DNA of 49,875 bases from SAR86 cluster bacterium (GCA_002402175.1 NVVJ01000021.1:1-49875); one strand, 5' to 3'. Positions 19,470-27,190 are shown, counted from the first letter of the stretch. Numbers and translations are program-made. The notes: generated from the letters alone by a model not told the origin.

Positions 19470-19988
19470 GGGTCAGAGCCTGAGATATCCCCGCAAAATA
19501 ACGAATTAACACCACAGACTAGAATACAGACAAACCTGCAGTTGAAAAGAATACTGAACTCGATAGGGGATTGGTAAGGGGTGCTGTTTTGTAGTGACTA
19601 GCTCCCAGGGATGGAGCGCGGGAGGGCCAGGGATGGCCCAATGGAACGGAAAAACAGTACCCCTTGCCAGGCCCCGATACACGCATCAACTTCATGCAAT
19701 CCTTCCCTGCCAACCTTCGATCCCTGCTGCCAAGTTATGTAATCGCTGAGGGAACGCACTGGGTCAGGGCCCCCTATTTTCTCCGCAGCTTGCACCCGTC
19801 CCGGGTTCTCTCGGTCGGTCAGGAGCCCAAAAAACCGGTCTCCTTCGGTCGCTCGATGCTACGCTTTAATCGCTACAAAAACAGGGGGCCCTAACCCAGT
19901 GCTCGCAGTTCCCATCTAACACCGTGCAATGTGCACACGTTAATAGGTCGTTCACTGAATTAATTATTTTGTAGGGATATCTCAGACT
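19470..19988 (+). repeat. Structured non-coding repeat, copy A (MITE-like)
   Basis: This non-coding element of about 520 bases is shared with copy B at 29398-29926. The ends are imperfect inverted repeats (19479-19500 CTGAGATATCCCCGCAAAAT and 19964-19985). Inside are two long stems. Stem 1 pairs 19566-19590 with 19651-19675. Stem 2 pairs 19759-19780 (CTGGGTCAGGGCCCCCTA part) with 19877-19899. A hairpin GTGCA-ATG-TGCAC lies at 19924-19936. GGGTCAGAG starts the left end. The element fills the junction between kdsC and the converging hydrolase gene, whose stop codon it touches. No convincing protein is encoded; short frames across it are not shared in meaning by both copies. Confidence 0.88.
19566..19675 (+). 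ncRNA. Candidate structured RNA domain with twin CAGGGAT-loop hairpins, copy A
   Basis: The arm GGGGTGCTGTTTT and its partner AAAACAGTACCCC close a stem that extends to about 25 pairs, counting G-U pairs. Inside it are two hairpins: 19601-19617 (GCTCC-CAGGGAT-GGAGC) and 19624-19639 (GGGCC-AGGGAT-GGCCC). The loops carry CAGGGATG, which fits the CsrA/RsmA SELEX core CARGGAUG as I recall it. A role as RNA is inference; no promoter is evident, but read-through from kdsC would transcribe it. Confidence 0.5.
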
Positions 19989-20861
19989 CTAGCTTCTTTT
20001 TTCTAGCCATTGTTCAACATCCTGAAATACTTCCTGCTTCTGCAAATCATTATGGGGTTCATGAAACCCGTCTTTGTAAATTTTTAGTTTCTTATCAGCT
20101 AAAGAAACCTTTTCAAAATATTGCTTGCTGCCCGCCGCCGGTATTATTTTGTCTGTTTCTCCGTGAAACATAAATAAGGGCACGTCGATTTTAGCTGCGT
20201 TGGATTGCACACGACTGATACAAGCCAAAAATTCAGCAGCAAACCTGGCTGATATTTTTGAGCTTACCAGGGGGTCATCAATGTAAGCCTTCACTACTTC
20301 AGGGTCTCTACTTATATCCTTAACATCAAGGCCGTTACCCAAAGTGAATGTTGGCCAGACTTTGGATAGGAACTTCCCAATTAGAATTAATGAGGCACTT
20401 GCTTTAGGAGGAGCGATTGCTGCAGCTGATGAGATCATACCTGCCAAAGGCACATGCTTATCGAAAGTTAAATAGTCCAGAGATATTTGCGCTCCCATAC
20501 TATGACCGTATAGAAATAGAGTTTTATCCGGATTTTTGTCCTGAACGAATCGAAGAAAGCTGTCGAGATCTTCGCGATATTCCTGCCAATTCATTACATG
20601 ACTAACCTTGCCTTCGGATTTACCATGTCCGCGAAAATCGAAACCGTAAAGAGCGTAGAATCTATCTTCGAAATAGTTAACAACATTGTCGTAGCGACCA
20701 GAATGCTCGCCGCTGCCGTGTACGAGAACAAGAATTGCTTTACAACCTTCGGCCTGAGAGGGCTGCCATGATTGATGATATAACTTAGTTCCGTCATGGC
20801 TGGAGAAATGTCCGTCTTGATGAATCACAAATTCTTTCCTGTTTTTGTGTATCCTGTTCAA
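19989..20861 (-). CDS. Alpha/beta hydrolase, monoacylglycerol lipase/lysophospholipase type
   Basis: This is a serine hydrolase of the Hydrolase_4 (S33-like) group that would cleave a lipid or other small ester in the cytoplasm; the substrate is unknown. The 290-residue protein has VHGSGEHSGRYDNVV (oxyanion region), FDFRGHGKSEG, nucleophile elbow GHSMGAQ, acid in HGETDKIIP and catalytic His in GFHEPHND. The start is a TTG at 20861, ten bases after the yaeQ stop, with GGCGAG before it; no ATG lies nearby, so translational coupling is likely. It is the last gene of GST-yaeQ-hydrolase. Confidence 0.88.
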   Translation of the reverse strand: MNRIHKNRKEFVIHQDGHFSSHDGTKLYHQSWQPSQAEGCKAILVLVHGSGEHSGRYDNVVNYFEDRFYALYGFDFRGHGKSEGKVSHVMNWQEYREDLDSFLRFVQDKNPDKTLFLYGHSMGAQISLDYLTFDKHVPLAGMISSAAAIAPPKASASLILIGKFLSKVWPTFTLGNGLDVKDISRDPEVVKAYIDDPLVSSKISARFAAEFLACISRVQSNAAKIDVPLFMFHGETDKIIPAAGSKQYFEKVSLADKKLKIYKDGFHEPHNDLQKQEVFQDVEQWLEKRS

Positions 20862-20870
20862 ACTCGCCAG

Positions 20871-21407
20871 CTACTGCTGCTGCAAGACTTGTAATGACAC
20901 CTCGCACTCACCCAATTCAGTAGCTATATAGGCAGAGCCGTCTGTAATCGTTACTGACATATCCATCGTGCGTTGCACCAGCTCAGCAAGAGCCTTTATT
21001 TCTTCCCACTGAAAATGAAATACCGACACAGCCAAATTCGCCAATTTACTTCGACCCAGGTCCCACCAAGTGTTTGACTTGGTATTAAAACAATAAACCT
21101 TAACCGCCGACGCAATACGTGTTGCCTTCTTAATTCTGTATACGGCAGGTTCGCCGACATCTATCCATAGTTCGAGATTCCCATCCAGGCTATGCGACCA
21201 CAAGTCAGGCTCTTCCGTATCACTCAAACCTTTGCAAAGCACTAGCTGATCTTGTGCGTTATAACAAAATGCCAAAACGCGCACCATCATCCGCTCAAGT
21301 GTTTCCGACGGGTGTTGTGCAATTGTTAAATTCAATGTGTCATAAACCTCACGGTCAAGATCCGTCAATGCAATTCTGAATTTGAATATTGTTGGTTTTA
21401 ACGCCAC
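20871..21407 (-). CDS. yaeQ: YaeQ family protein
   Basis: YaeQ is a PD-(D/E)XK-related fold protein of unknown function; it was once thought to replace RfaH. The 178-residue protein shows the family pattern ALKPTIFKFRIALTDLDREVYDTL in part, HPSETLERMMVRVLAFC, GLSDTEEPDLW, and LWIDVGEP. The start is GTG at 21407, preceded by AGAGG. It lies 15 bases after the GST gene and nine bases before the hydrolase gene. Confidence 0.93.
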   Translation of the reverse strand: MALKPTIFKFRIALTDLDREVYDTLNLTIAQHPSETLERMMVRVLAFCYNAQDQLVLCKGLSDTEEPDLWSHSLDGNLELWIDVGEPAVYRIKKATRIASAVKVYCFNTKSNTWWDLGRSKLANLAVSVFHFQWEEIKALAELVQRTMDMSVTITDGSAYIATELGECEVSLQVLQQQ

Positions 21408-21422
21408 GGTTTGCCTCTATCG

Positions 21423-22043
21423 TTAAGCAAGAGAGACAACACTATCCCGTGCGGAGACCAAACTATGCCAGCGCCACAGATTTTCCAGGGACTCATCAGG
21501 CTTTAAATCTACCAATGCGGCAGCAAAATCTATAGCTGTTAGTAAAGTGATGTCCGCTACCGTAAACCTTGGCCCGGCTATATATTCCGATTCACCCAGT
21601 TCGCAGTCCAGCCTTTGGTAATATTTGCTAACGTTTTCATCGCTGGCTTCTTTTGCTGCTGGTATTTGCTTATGTATTCCCATAGCAGCAACCACTGGAC
21701 CATTTACCCAGGACACGCCAATCTGAGACCAGAGTTCTGTTTCGAGATGTCGATTGCGCATTTCAATGAACCCCATTTCAAAAGGATCATTACCAAACAG
21801 GTTGGGCTCGGGATACATTCCTTCAATATATCGACAGATAGCAACAGACTCAGCCAAGCAGCGGCCATCGTCTAGTTCAAGTACGGGTATTTTTCCGCTG
21901 GGGTTTTTCTTTAGAAACTCTGGAGTTTTATGCTCTCCTTTCATCATGTCGCAGTTTACGATTTCGTACTCAACACCTTTCTCTGCCAGAAATATTTTTA
22001 CTCGTCTTGGGTTTGGCGCCTGTCCATAATCGTAGAGTTTCAT
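21423..22043 (-). CDS. Glutathione S-transferase
   Basis: This is a cytosolic GST-fold protein of 206 residues. The thioredoxin-like N-terminal domain begins LYDYGQAPNPRRVKIFLAEKGVEYEI and has the cis-proline glutathione-binding segment NPSGKIPVLELDDGRCLAESVAICRYIE in part. A helical C-terminal domain follows with YIAGPRFTVADITLLTAIDFA. The usual N-terminal Ser/Cys position is in YGQAPNPRR, so the activating residue is not obvious. The substrate cannot be told from sequence. It is the first gene of the operon with yaeQ and the hydrolase. Confidence 0.92.
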   Translation of the reverse strand: MKLYDYGQAPNPRRVKIFLAEKGVEYEIVNCDMMKGEHKTPEFLKKNPSGKIPVLELDDGRCLAESVAICRYIEGMYPEPNLFGNDPFEMGFIEMRNRHLETELWSQIGVSWVNGPVVAAMGIHKQIPAAKEASDENVSKYYQRLDCELGESEYIAGPRFTVADITLLTAIDFAAALVDLKPDESLENLWRWHSLVSARDSVVSLA

Positions 22044-22127
22044 CAGAGCTACAGCCTTGTTTAGGATTTCATGTTAGTTAAGAGCTTGCGTAGTTTAACA
22101 GGATCGGATATCACACAAACACCTTAA

Positions 22128-22772
22128 TCACAGTAAACCAAGATTAATTGCCCGCAGCACGGCTTGAGTTCGATCTCTGACATTCAATTTATCCAGTATT
22201 GAAGAGACCTGATTTTTCACAGTACCTTCAGACTTGTGAACCGCCCCGGATATTTCACGATTGCTATAACCTCCTGCCATCAAGCGAAGTACTTCAAGCT
22301 CTTTGGGTGACAGCTCTTCCGCGGGTTCAGCTTCTTTCTGTCCAGACCCCAGCGCCGCAAGCCCCTTGAGAATTCGCTCAGTGATAGCAGGCTGTACAAG
22401 AGTTTCCCCCTGATGGACTTTCTCAATTGCATTTACCAGGCTATCTAGTGACACATCTTTGAGAAGAAATCCTTTTGCCCCTGCCTGCAAACCTTCAAGC
22501 ACAAGTTGATCGTCATCAAAAGTCGTCAGAATTATACTCGGCACCATTAACGAGGCTTCGTTCATTGCCCGTAGTGCTTCAATGCCTGTCATTTTCGGCA
22601 TTCGAATATCCAATAACAGCACATCTGGCGAGTAGCGCTTGATACCCTCGACAACCTCCGAGCCATCCACAACTTGCCCAACCACTTCAATGTTGTCACT
22701 TAATTCCAGCAGACTACAGATACCCTGGCGCACTAGGTTTTGATCATCAGCTAACATGACTTTAATTTTCAT
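22128..22772 (-). CDS. NarL/FixJ-type response regulator
   Basis: This is a two-domain transcription regulator of 214 residues. The receiver domain has acidic ADDQ, the phospho-acceptor Asp in LLLDIRMPKMTG, and Thr and Lys switch residues in LTTFDD and GFLLKDVS. The LuxR-type helix-turn-helix is LSPKELEVLRLMAGGYSNREISGAVHKSEGTVKNQVSSILDKL, quoted in part. The ATG at 22772 sits after GAAGGG; TTG codons just upstream are less likely. It lies 24 bases after the histidine kinase gene, so the pair is one two-component system. A perfect palindrome at 24011-24040 is a candidate target. Confidence 0.94.
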   Translation of the reverse strand: MKIKVMLADDQNLVRQGICSLLELSDNIEVVGQVVDGSEVVEGIKRYSPDVLLLDIRMPKMTGIEALRAMNEASLMVPSIILTTFDDDQLVLEGLQAGAKGFLLKDVSLDSLVNAIEKVHQGETLVQPAITERILKGLAALGSGQKEAEPAEELSPKELEVLRLMAGGYSNREISGAVHKSEGTVKNQVSSILDKLNVRDRTQAVLRAINLGLL

Positions 22773-22796
22773 CAACAAATGCCCTTCTATAAATTC

Positions 22797-23933
22797 TTAA
22801 TGGCTGGATTCTGTGGGTAGTTCTACCCTTAACACAAAGCCTGTTTCAGTTTGTTCCCAGCTAAGTTCCCCGCCACTGGACTTTACTCTTTCGGCCATAC
22901 CTTTAAGCCCATTACCTACCTCAACTTCGCCCTTGTCACTGCCATTATCCGAAACCGTAAGCACACATTTGTCGCCTTTGTGTTCTACTACAATTCTGCA
23001 TTTAGTGGCAGAGCTATGCCGCAATATATTTGTTATGGATTCCTGAGTGCAGCGCAGCAGAGTTTCTGCATGCTCAACTTTTGTGATTGGCGCCGCTGCA
23101 CTAAAGTCTATATCTATATTGAGATTAGGAATTCCTAAAACAAGCTTTTGAATTGATTGCTGCAAATCGACTGAACTATCTTCGCGCAACTCACTAACAG
23201 CACTGCGAATATCACCAAGCAATAGCTTCGCAAGAGCAAGTGCTTGCTCAACTTTTTCTTGCGCTTTCTGATGTTGATTTTGCACGCTGTGATTAGCCAC
23301 CTCAAGATTCAAAATTAATGCTGTCATATGGTGACCTAGAATATCGTGAAGATCTCTCGCAATTCTTACTCTTTCGCTTTGCGCGGCAGTTTGCGAAAGC
23401 AGTTCACGCGTCGCTATCAACTCTCGGTTAAGCGCAGCAGTTTCTTCACGCAGTTTTCTTTCCTGTATTCCACGCTGCACTACACTTAATGCAAATATTT
23501 GAAACATACCAAAAAGCGCGGCACTCACCAGCGCCCCAAATATTTGGTTAGTGCTTGAATGATAAATCTGGCTTAAAGCAAATATAGATATACTGACAAC
23601 AAGTAACCAGGCCGCCCTCTTTGAGCCGTAAATTTCCGCCGCCTGCACGATCCAGATAATACCTAGAATGGCAATCGTGTCCGTATTCACAAGAAAGTAA
23701 AGAGCCAAAATAACAATTGCTTCAATCCAGAACAGACTTAGCTTTCGTTTACGGCTGCTTACGCTTAGAAAGCCAATGAAGCAAAACAACACAGCAATTG
23801 AAAGCAGGGCTATCAGCGGCCAGATTGCCGTATTCTGCACCGTGTAAACTGAGAGAGCTCCGACCATTATGGTCACCAGGATGCCACTTAGATTCAGAGC
23901 GTTGTCACTATTAAAGTATTCTGCAAATCGCAT
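22797..23933 (-). CDS. DesK/NarL-type sensor histidine kinase
   Basis: This is a membrane histidine kinase of 378 residues. The N-terminal 165 residues contain about six hydrophobic spans with almost no periplasmic loops, so the stimulus is probably sensed in or near the membrane, as in DesK/LiaS-type kinases. A coiled coil follows. The HisKA_3 box is SERVRIARDLHDILGHHMTAL with phospho-acceptor His196. The ATPase domain ends with VSDNGSDKGEVEVGNGLKGMAERV in part. AGGAAAC precedes the ATG. It is co-transcribed with the downstream response regulator and divergent from a membrane-protein gene at 24152. Confidence 0.93.
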   Translation of the reverse strand: MRFAEYFNSDNALNLSGILVTIMVGALSVYTVQNTAIWPLIALLSIAVLFCFIGFLSVSSRKRKLSLFWIEAIVILALYFLVNTDTIAILGIIWIVQAAEIYGSKRAAWLLVVSISIFALSQIYHSSTNQIFGALVSAALFGMFQIFALSVVQRGIQERKLREETAALNRELIATRELLSQTAAQSERVRIARDLHDILGHHMTALILNLEVANHSVQNQHQKAQEKVEQALALAKLLLGDIRSAVSELREDSSVDLQQSIQKLVLGIPNLNIDIDFSAAAPITKVEHAETLLRCTQESITNILRHSSATKCRIVVEHKGDKCVLTVSDNGSDKGEVEVGNGLKGMAERVKSSGGELSWEQTETGFVLRVELPTESSH

Positions 23934-24010
23934 TCATGTTTCCTGCAAGCAGCTTAGTTTCCAATTTAGGCCTCAAATTATTACACAACGTCCAGTCACG
24001 ACCTATAGGC

Positions 24011-24040
24011 CATAAGTCATAGTGCAGGTTATGACTTATG
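24011..24040. promoter_or_regulatory. Perfect 11-bp palindrome, candidate response-regulator operator
   Basis: CATAAGTCATA is followed after eight bases by its exact complement TATGACTTATG. The centre-to-centre spacing is 19 bases, near two helical turns, as expected for a dimeric LuxR-type regulator. It lies in the 218-base gap between the divergent kinase gene and the membrane-protein gene at 24152. Control of both by the regulator at 22128 is inference. Confidence 0.6.
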
Positions 24041-24151
24041 ACACTGTTTGGCAAAAATTTAATCCCCTATTATAGATTTCAAGCTATGGACTTAATGTAC
24101 AACTAACCGGCAAACGCAGACCTAAATTTTAGACACATAAGGAATTTCAGA

Positions 24152-24943
24152 ATGTTAGCAATTCACCAGTTCGCTCTCTATCTACATATAGCTATCGGTA
24201 GCTGCGCATTGATTGTTTTCTGGATACCTGTGTTCACCCGCAAGGGGAACCTTAACCATAAGCGTTTTGGTCGACTCTTTGCCTATGTGATGTATATCGT
24301 GTCTTTCTCGGGGATTATCATGTCTAGTTCAGACCTACTATTTCCTGTAGCAATGCATGCACCTGGGCTTGACCTGACATCAGCTGAGGCAAGTAGTGTC
24401 GCGATCGAAGTTCGAGGATTCGCGCTATTTCTTTTATCTCTGAGCATTCTTGTACTCAACAGTACTCGCCAGGGATGGCTGACTATCCTTAACAGAGATG
24501 ATCGTAGCGCCTTACGAAAACCGCTACATATTGCACTGAATTGCAGCCTGATCATTATTGGCCTGGTGCTTTTCGTCAGTGGCCTGCGTAGCGGCAGCAT
24601 ACTTTTTATGGTTTTCTCGGTGCTACAACTAGTCACTGGCGTGAATTGCCTACGCTACAATTTTAAAGAAAAGCTAAAGCCGAAAGAGTGGTGGATTCAG
24701 CACTTGGGCGGCTTCATCGCCTCAGGAATTGGAGCCTACACTGCATTTTTTGTATTCGGTGGCAGAAGTGTGATGAACAGTATTTTTGGAGATGTCTACA
24801 GCGATATCAGTATATTTCTCTGGGTTGCTCCCGGAGTGATAGGAGGTATTGCAATAGCGCTCACATCGCGCCATTACCAAAATCGCTTCGCAGGCGAGTG
24901 GGCTATCAAGCATGCAACTGTACGCAGCGAAATGTTCAGTTAA
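24152..24943 (+). CDS. Predicted multi-spanning membrane protein, DUF2306-like
   Basis: This 263-residue integral membrane protein has about seven hydrophobic segments. The N-terminal region LYLHIAIGSCALIVFWIPVFTRKGNLNHKRFGRLFAYVMY, quoted in part, shows conserved-looking histidines (LHIAIG, KGNLNHKRFG) as in DUF2306-like proteins, which might bind haem or metal; that is a guess. A second KEWWIQHLGGFIASGIGAYTAF segment near residue 180 repeats the His-Gly pattern. AAGGA precedes the ATG by eight bases. It is divergent from the two-component system, across the palindrome at 24011, and may be its target. Its end overlaps the converging 98-residue gene by four bases. Confidence 0.7.
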   Translation: MLAIHQFALYLHIAIGSCALIVFWIPVFTRKGNLNHKRFGRLFAYVMYIVSFSGIIMSSSDLLFPVAMHAPGLDLTSAEASSVAIEVRGFALFLLSLSILVLNSTRQGWLTILNRDDRSALRKPLHIALNCSLIIIGLVLFVSGLRSGSILFMVFSVLQLVTGVNCLRYNFKEKLKPKEWWIQHLGGFIASGIGAYTAFFVFGGRSVMNSIFGDVYSDISIFLWVAPGVIGGIAIALTSRHYQNRFAGEWAIKHATVRSEMFS

Positions 24944-25236
24944 CGAGCAATCTGAATCCAGGCGTGAAGTAATTCAAAGTAAACAAATTCTGCGTTAATT
25001 GACTCAACCTTGCGAATATCACCATTGTGCGGCATGTCATATTCTTCTAGCCCTTCCAGCGCCAACGCATTTTGCATAGGCGCTTTTTCCTGATATTCAA
25101 CTGCTAGTTTCTCAAGTTGAAGCTCTTGTGCAGTCCATACCAACCCATCTCGTTCTACAGGGGAGGCTTTATTAAAAGAAGCGGATAGAAATACGGCCGA
25201 AGTGCCAGCCATTTTTTTGTATGTCTGGGCAATCAT
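24940..25236 (-). CDS. Uncharacterised 98-residue protein downstream of the AhpD-like gene
   Basis: I do not recognise the family. The protein is acidic in its second half, has no signal peptide, membrane segment or cysteine, and ends with aromatic FVYFELLHAWIQIAR. The ATG at 25236 follows GGAG by seven bases, a good ribosome site. It lies 91 bases downstream of the AhpD-like gene on the same strand, so it may belong to that operon. Confidence 0.55.
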   Translation of the reverse strand: MIAQTYKKMAGTSAVFLSASFNKASPVERDGLVWTAQELQLEKLAVEYQEKAPMQNALALEGLEEYDMPHNGDIRKVESINAEFVYFELLHAWIQIAR

Positions 25237-25327
25237 ATAGACACTCCGAGTTCAGACAGCAAGGGCAAAAATAAGTGACCTAAACCATAGAACGAAAACG
25301 GTGACTGTTTGTTGCTTTAAATCAAAT

Positions 25328-26443
25328 CTATTCTGAATTTTTCGCCGTCACAAATCGACTCAATTTCAGCTCTTCACGAACTTGTTTACCAATATCTCCG
25401 TCCATATTATCGACCGGAATACCCACTGAGTCAGCAATTCGTACCATGCGCTGAAAATTGGCGGCAACCGCAGCGGCATCTACCAGAACCAGTTCGCCAG
25501 CAACTTCTAACAATTCGTCTCTGGCTATTTTTAAGTCTTCTGCGTTTCTTGTAGCTACACTTTCAGCAAACTTCATTAGCTGCTCACCAAACTCTATACC
25601 CATGGCGGCGGCTCCAGCGTCACCATTGATAGCCGAGAGATCAATGTCTATGCTATTTGTCTTCGCGCTCACACGGAGCATCGTGGCATGTGCGTTAGTT
25701 CAGTAGAAGCATTCGTTAATTGCTGAGACCCGCCCAGCAACCAGCTCAATTTGCATACGGTTAAGAGCGCGGCCTTCTTGCTGCGACATGCTTGCCATTC
25801 CTTCCATGGTGAGATACTGAGCAGCACCTATTTTCATCCAATCTCTTAGTGCGTCAGGCACCAGGGTCAAAGCACGAAGTACATTGGCTGTCTGTTCATT
25901 GTGCCAAAGATCGCTTTCATTGCCGGTAGCAGCATCGGGAGGCAACATTGGAACAAAACCAATACCAGCAACCGCTTTATCCGGGCGATAATGGCTTGGC
26001 TCACCTGGCTCTGCATCAGGAAACGTTTCGAGATTTATTCCCAATGCTCGATGAAACTCATCAATACTAAATACGGCGACTACAATTCCAGAAAGCTCCA
26101 CATAAGCTTCGTTGGATAAACCTTGCTGCGCTAAGTCATCAATATAGGCCTGAGTGATTCTGGATTGGTCGGTAATAATGCGATGAACCGCATCTGTGGC
26201 TATATTGTCCAGTTTGCTATCACCATCATGCTCGCCTTGAAGGCCATAGGGTGAAAGAGCAGCCTTTCGCTGAACACAAAATTCACATTCAACGGCATTG
26301 CGAGTTTCCTGTGCAATCGCGATCCTCTGCTCCCCGGCCCACCAGGATCCCGGCCTTGCTAGCTGACTCCAGAATCCACGATACGCCGTACCTAAGTCGT
26401 CGCGAATCGTATAAGGAGAATCTTTATACTGGAAATACGACAT
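25328..26443 (-). CDS. AhpD-like protein with in-frame UGA, probable selenoprotein
   Basis: Two adjacent frames in the same phase (25700-26443 and 25328-25681) join into one 371-residue protein if the TGA at 25700-25702 is read as an amino acid. The join gives IELVAGRVSAINECFY-U-TNAHAT. Glu233, Cys245, Sec248 and His252 reproduce exactly the AhpD/carboxymuconolactone decarboxylase motif E-x11-C-x-x-C-x3-H, with Sec at the second cysteine. The family-typical VLVDAAAVAANFQRMVRIADSVGIP lies after the UGA. An N-terminal half has a degenerate CEFC motif (Cys53, Cys56). AGGAGG precedes the ATG; the downstream frame has no ribosome site. Expected role is thiol- or selenol-based peroxide or carbon-centred chemistry. 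A recent nonsense mutation is the main alternative. Confidence 0.75.
25667..25702 (-). promoter_or_regulatory. UGA codon with downstream hairpin, candidate bacterial SECIS
   Basis: The UGA is at 25702-25700 on the minus strand. A hairpin GCUC-CGUGU-GAGC lies at 25679-25667, its loop starting 24 bases after the UGA, with a G in the second loop position. An alternative CACG-AUGCUC-CGUG hairpin starts its loop 18 bases after the UGA, the spacing I recall for E. coli fdhF. Both are short, overlap and exclude each other, so the evidence is suggestive only. Confidence 0.45.
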
Positions 26444-26495
26444 TACGAGGCGGCCTCCTTTAACTCAGCAATATATTGCAGATAGTTTCTATTGA

Positions 26496-26924
26496 TTATT
26501 GTACGGGAGAAAAATTTGTTGGAGTAAGAAACAAATTTTCAACATTTGAAATAATCCTGCCATCGAGCTGTGATTCTTCTGACATCTTTTTCCACTCAGG
26601 ATCGGCGCCAAACGCACTCCACGAAGCAGCAGCGGCTTCACGTGAATCATGGGCCACCATATACACCATGGTGTTTTCAGAAAGTTCGTCATTGTCAGGA
26701 ACCCAATACCCAACACTGGTCATTCCATGCTTAATAAACAGATCAATTTCACCACCACCGAAACGCTTAAGCAAAGCCGGCAGTCTGCCAGGCAATGTTG
26801 TGTAGGTTCGTAATTCATAAACTTTCTGGCCCTGGGCTTGAGCGATATTATGATTTTGAAATAGTGCGCCGGCCGAAAAGGCCAATGCGATAGTAAGAAC
26901 TGTTGCACCATATTTTTTTAACAT
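26496..26924 (-). CDS. Secreted NIPSNAP-family protein
   Basis: This 142-residue protein has an N-terminal Sec signal (LTIALAFSAGALFQNHNIAQA, about residues 10-30). A single ferredoxin-like NIPSNAP domain follows, with VYELRTYTTLPGRLPALLKRF, a GYWVPDN segment and WSAFGADPEWKKM. NIPSNAP proteins have no settled biochemical role. It is 52 bases upstream of the AhpD-like gene on the same strand and is likely the first gene of that operon. Confidence 0.88.
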   Translation of the reverse strand: MLKKYGATVLTIALAFSAGALFQNHNIAQAQGQKVYELRTYTTLPGRLPALLKRFGGGEIDLFIKHGMTSVGYWVPDNDELSENTMVYMVAHDSREAAAASWSAFGADPEWKKMSEESQLDGRIISNVENLFLTPTNFSPVQ

Positions 26925-26971
26925 GAAATACTCCTTTTGTATTAATTGCTGCGAGTCTAAAAAAATTGAAT

Positions 26972-27190
26972 TTAATCGTAACCCAAATGCCTGAGGATTC
27001 TTGGCGCTGCCATCAGCAATATACCGGCGACGACCATAGGAAAAATATCCGTAATCAGATAAGGATAAAACATCAGCCCTAAGCCAGTGTAATAAATAAT
27101 TCTGCGTTTCTGTTTTTTACCATAGATAAAATAGCCTAAGCCAATAGAACTAAATATCAGGCTAGTCAACAAATACATAGGTTCCGGCAT
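26972..27190 (-). CDS. Small membrane protein of 72 residues
   Basis: The protein has two or three hydrophobic segments (YLLTSLIFSSIGLGYFIYG, YYTGLGLMFYPYLITDIFPMVVAGILLMAAP in part) with a basic GKKQKRR loop between them. The pattern is that of a widespread small conserved membrane protein of unknown function. The ATG at 27190 (MPEPMYLL) is chosen over an upstream GTG at 27214. It lies just upstream of the NIPSNAP gene. Confidence 0.6.
   Translation of the reverse strand: MPEPMYLLTSLIFSSIGLGYFIYGKKQKRRIIYYTGLGLMFYPYLITDIFPMVVAGILLMAAPRILRHLGYD

Noticed and set aside
19664..19894. Short frames within repeat copy A
   Set aside because: They do not persist in copy B at matching positions, and the differences between copies preserve stems rather than codons.
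25328..25681. A separate 117-residue gene after the AhpD-like frame
   Set aside because: It has no ribosome site, begins in the middle of a conserved domain and is in exact phase with the upstream frame across one TGA, so it is the second part of one protein.
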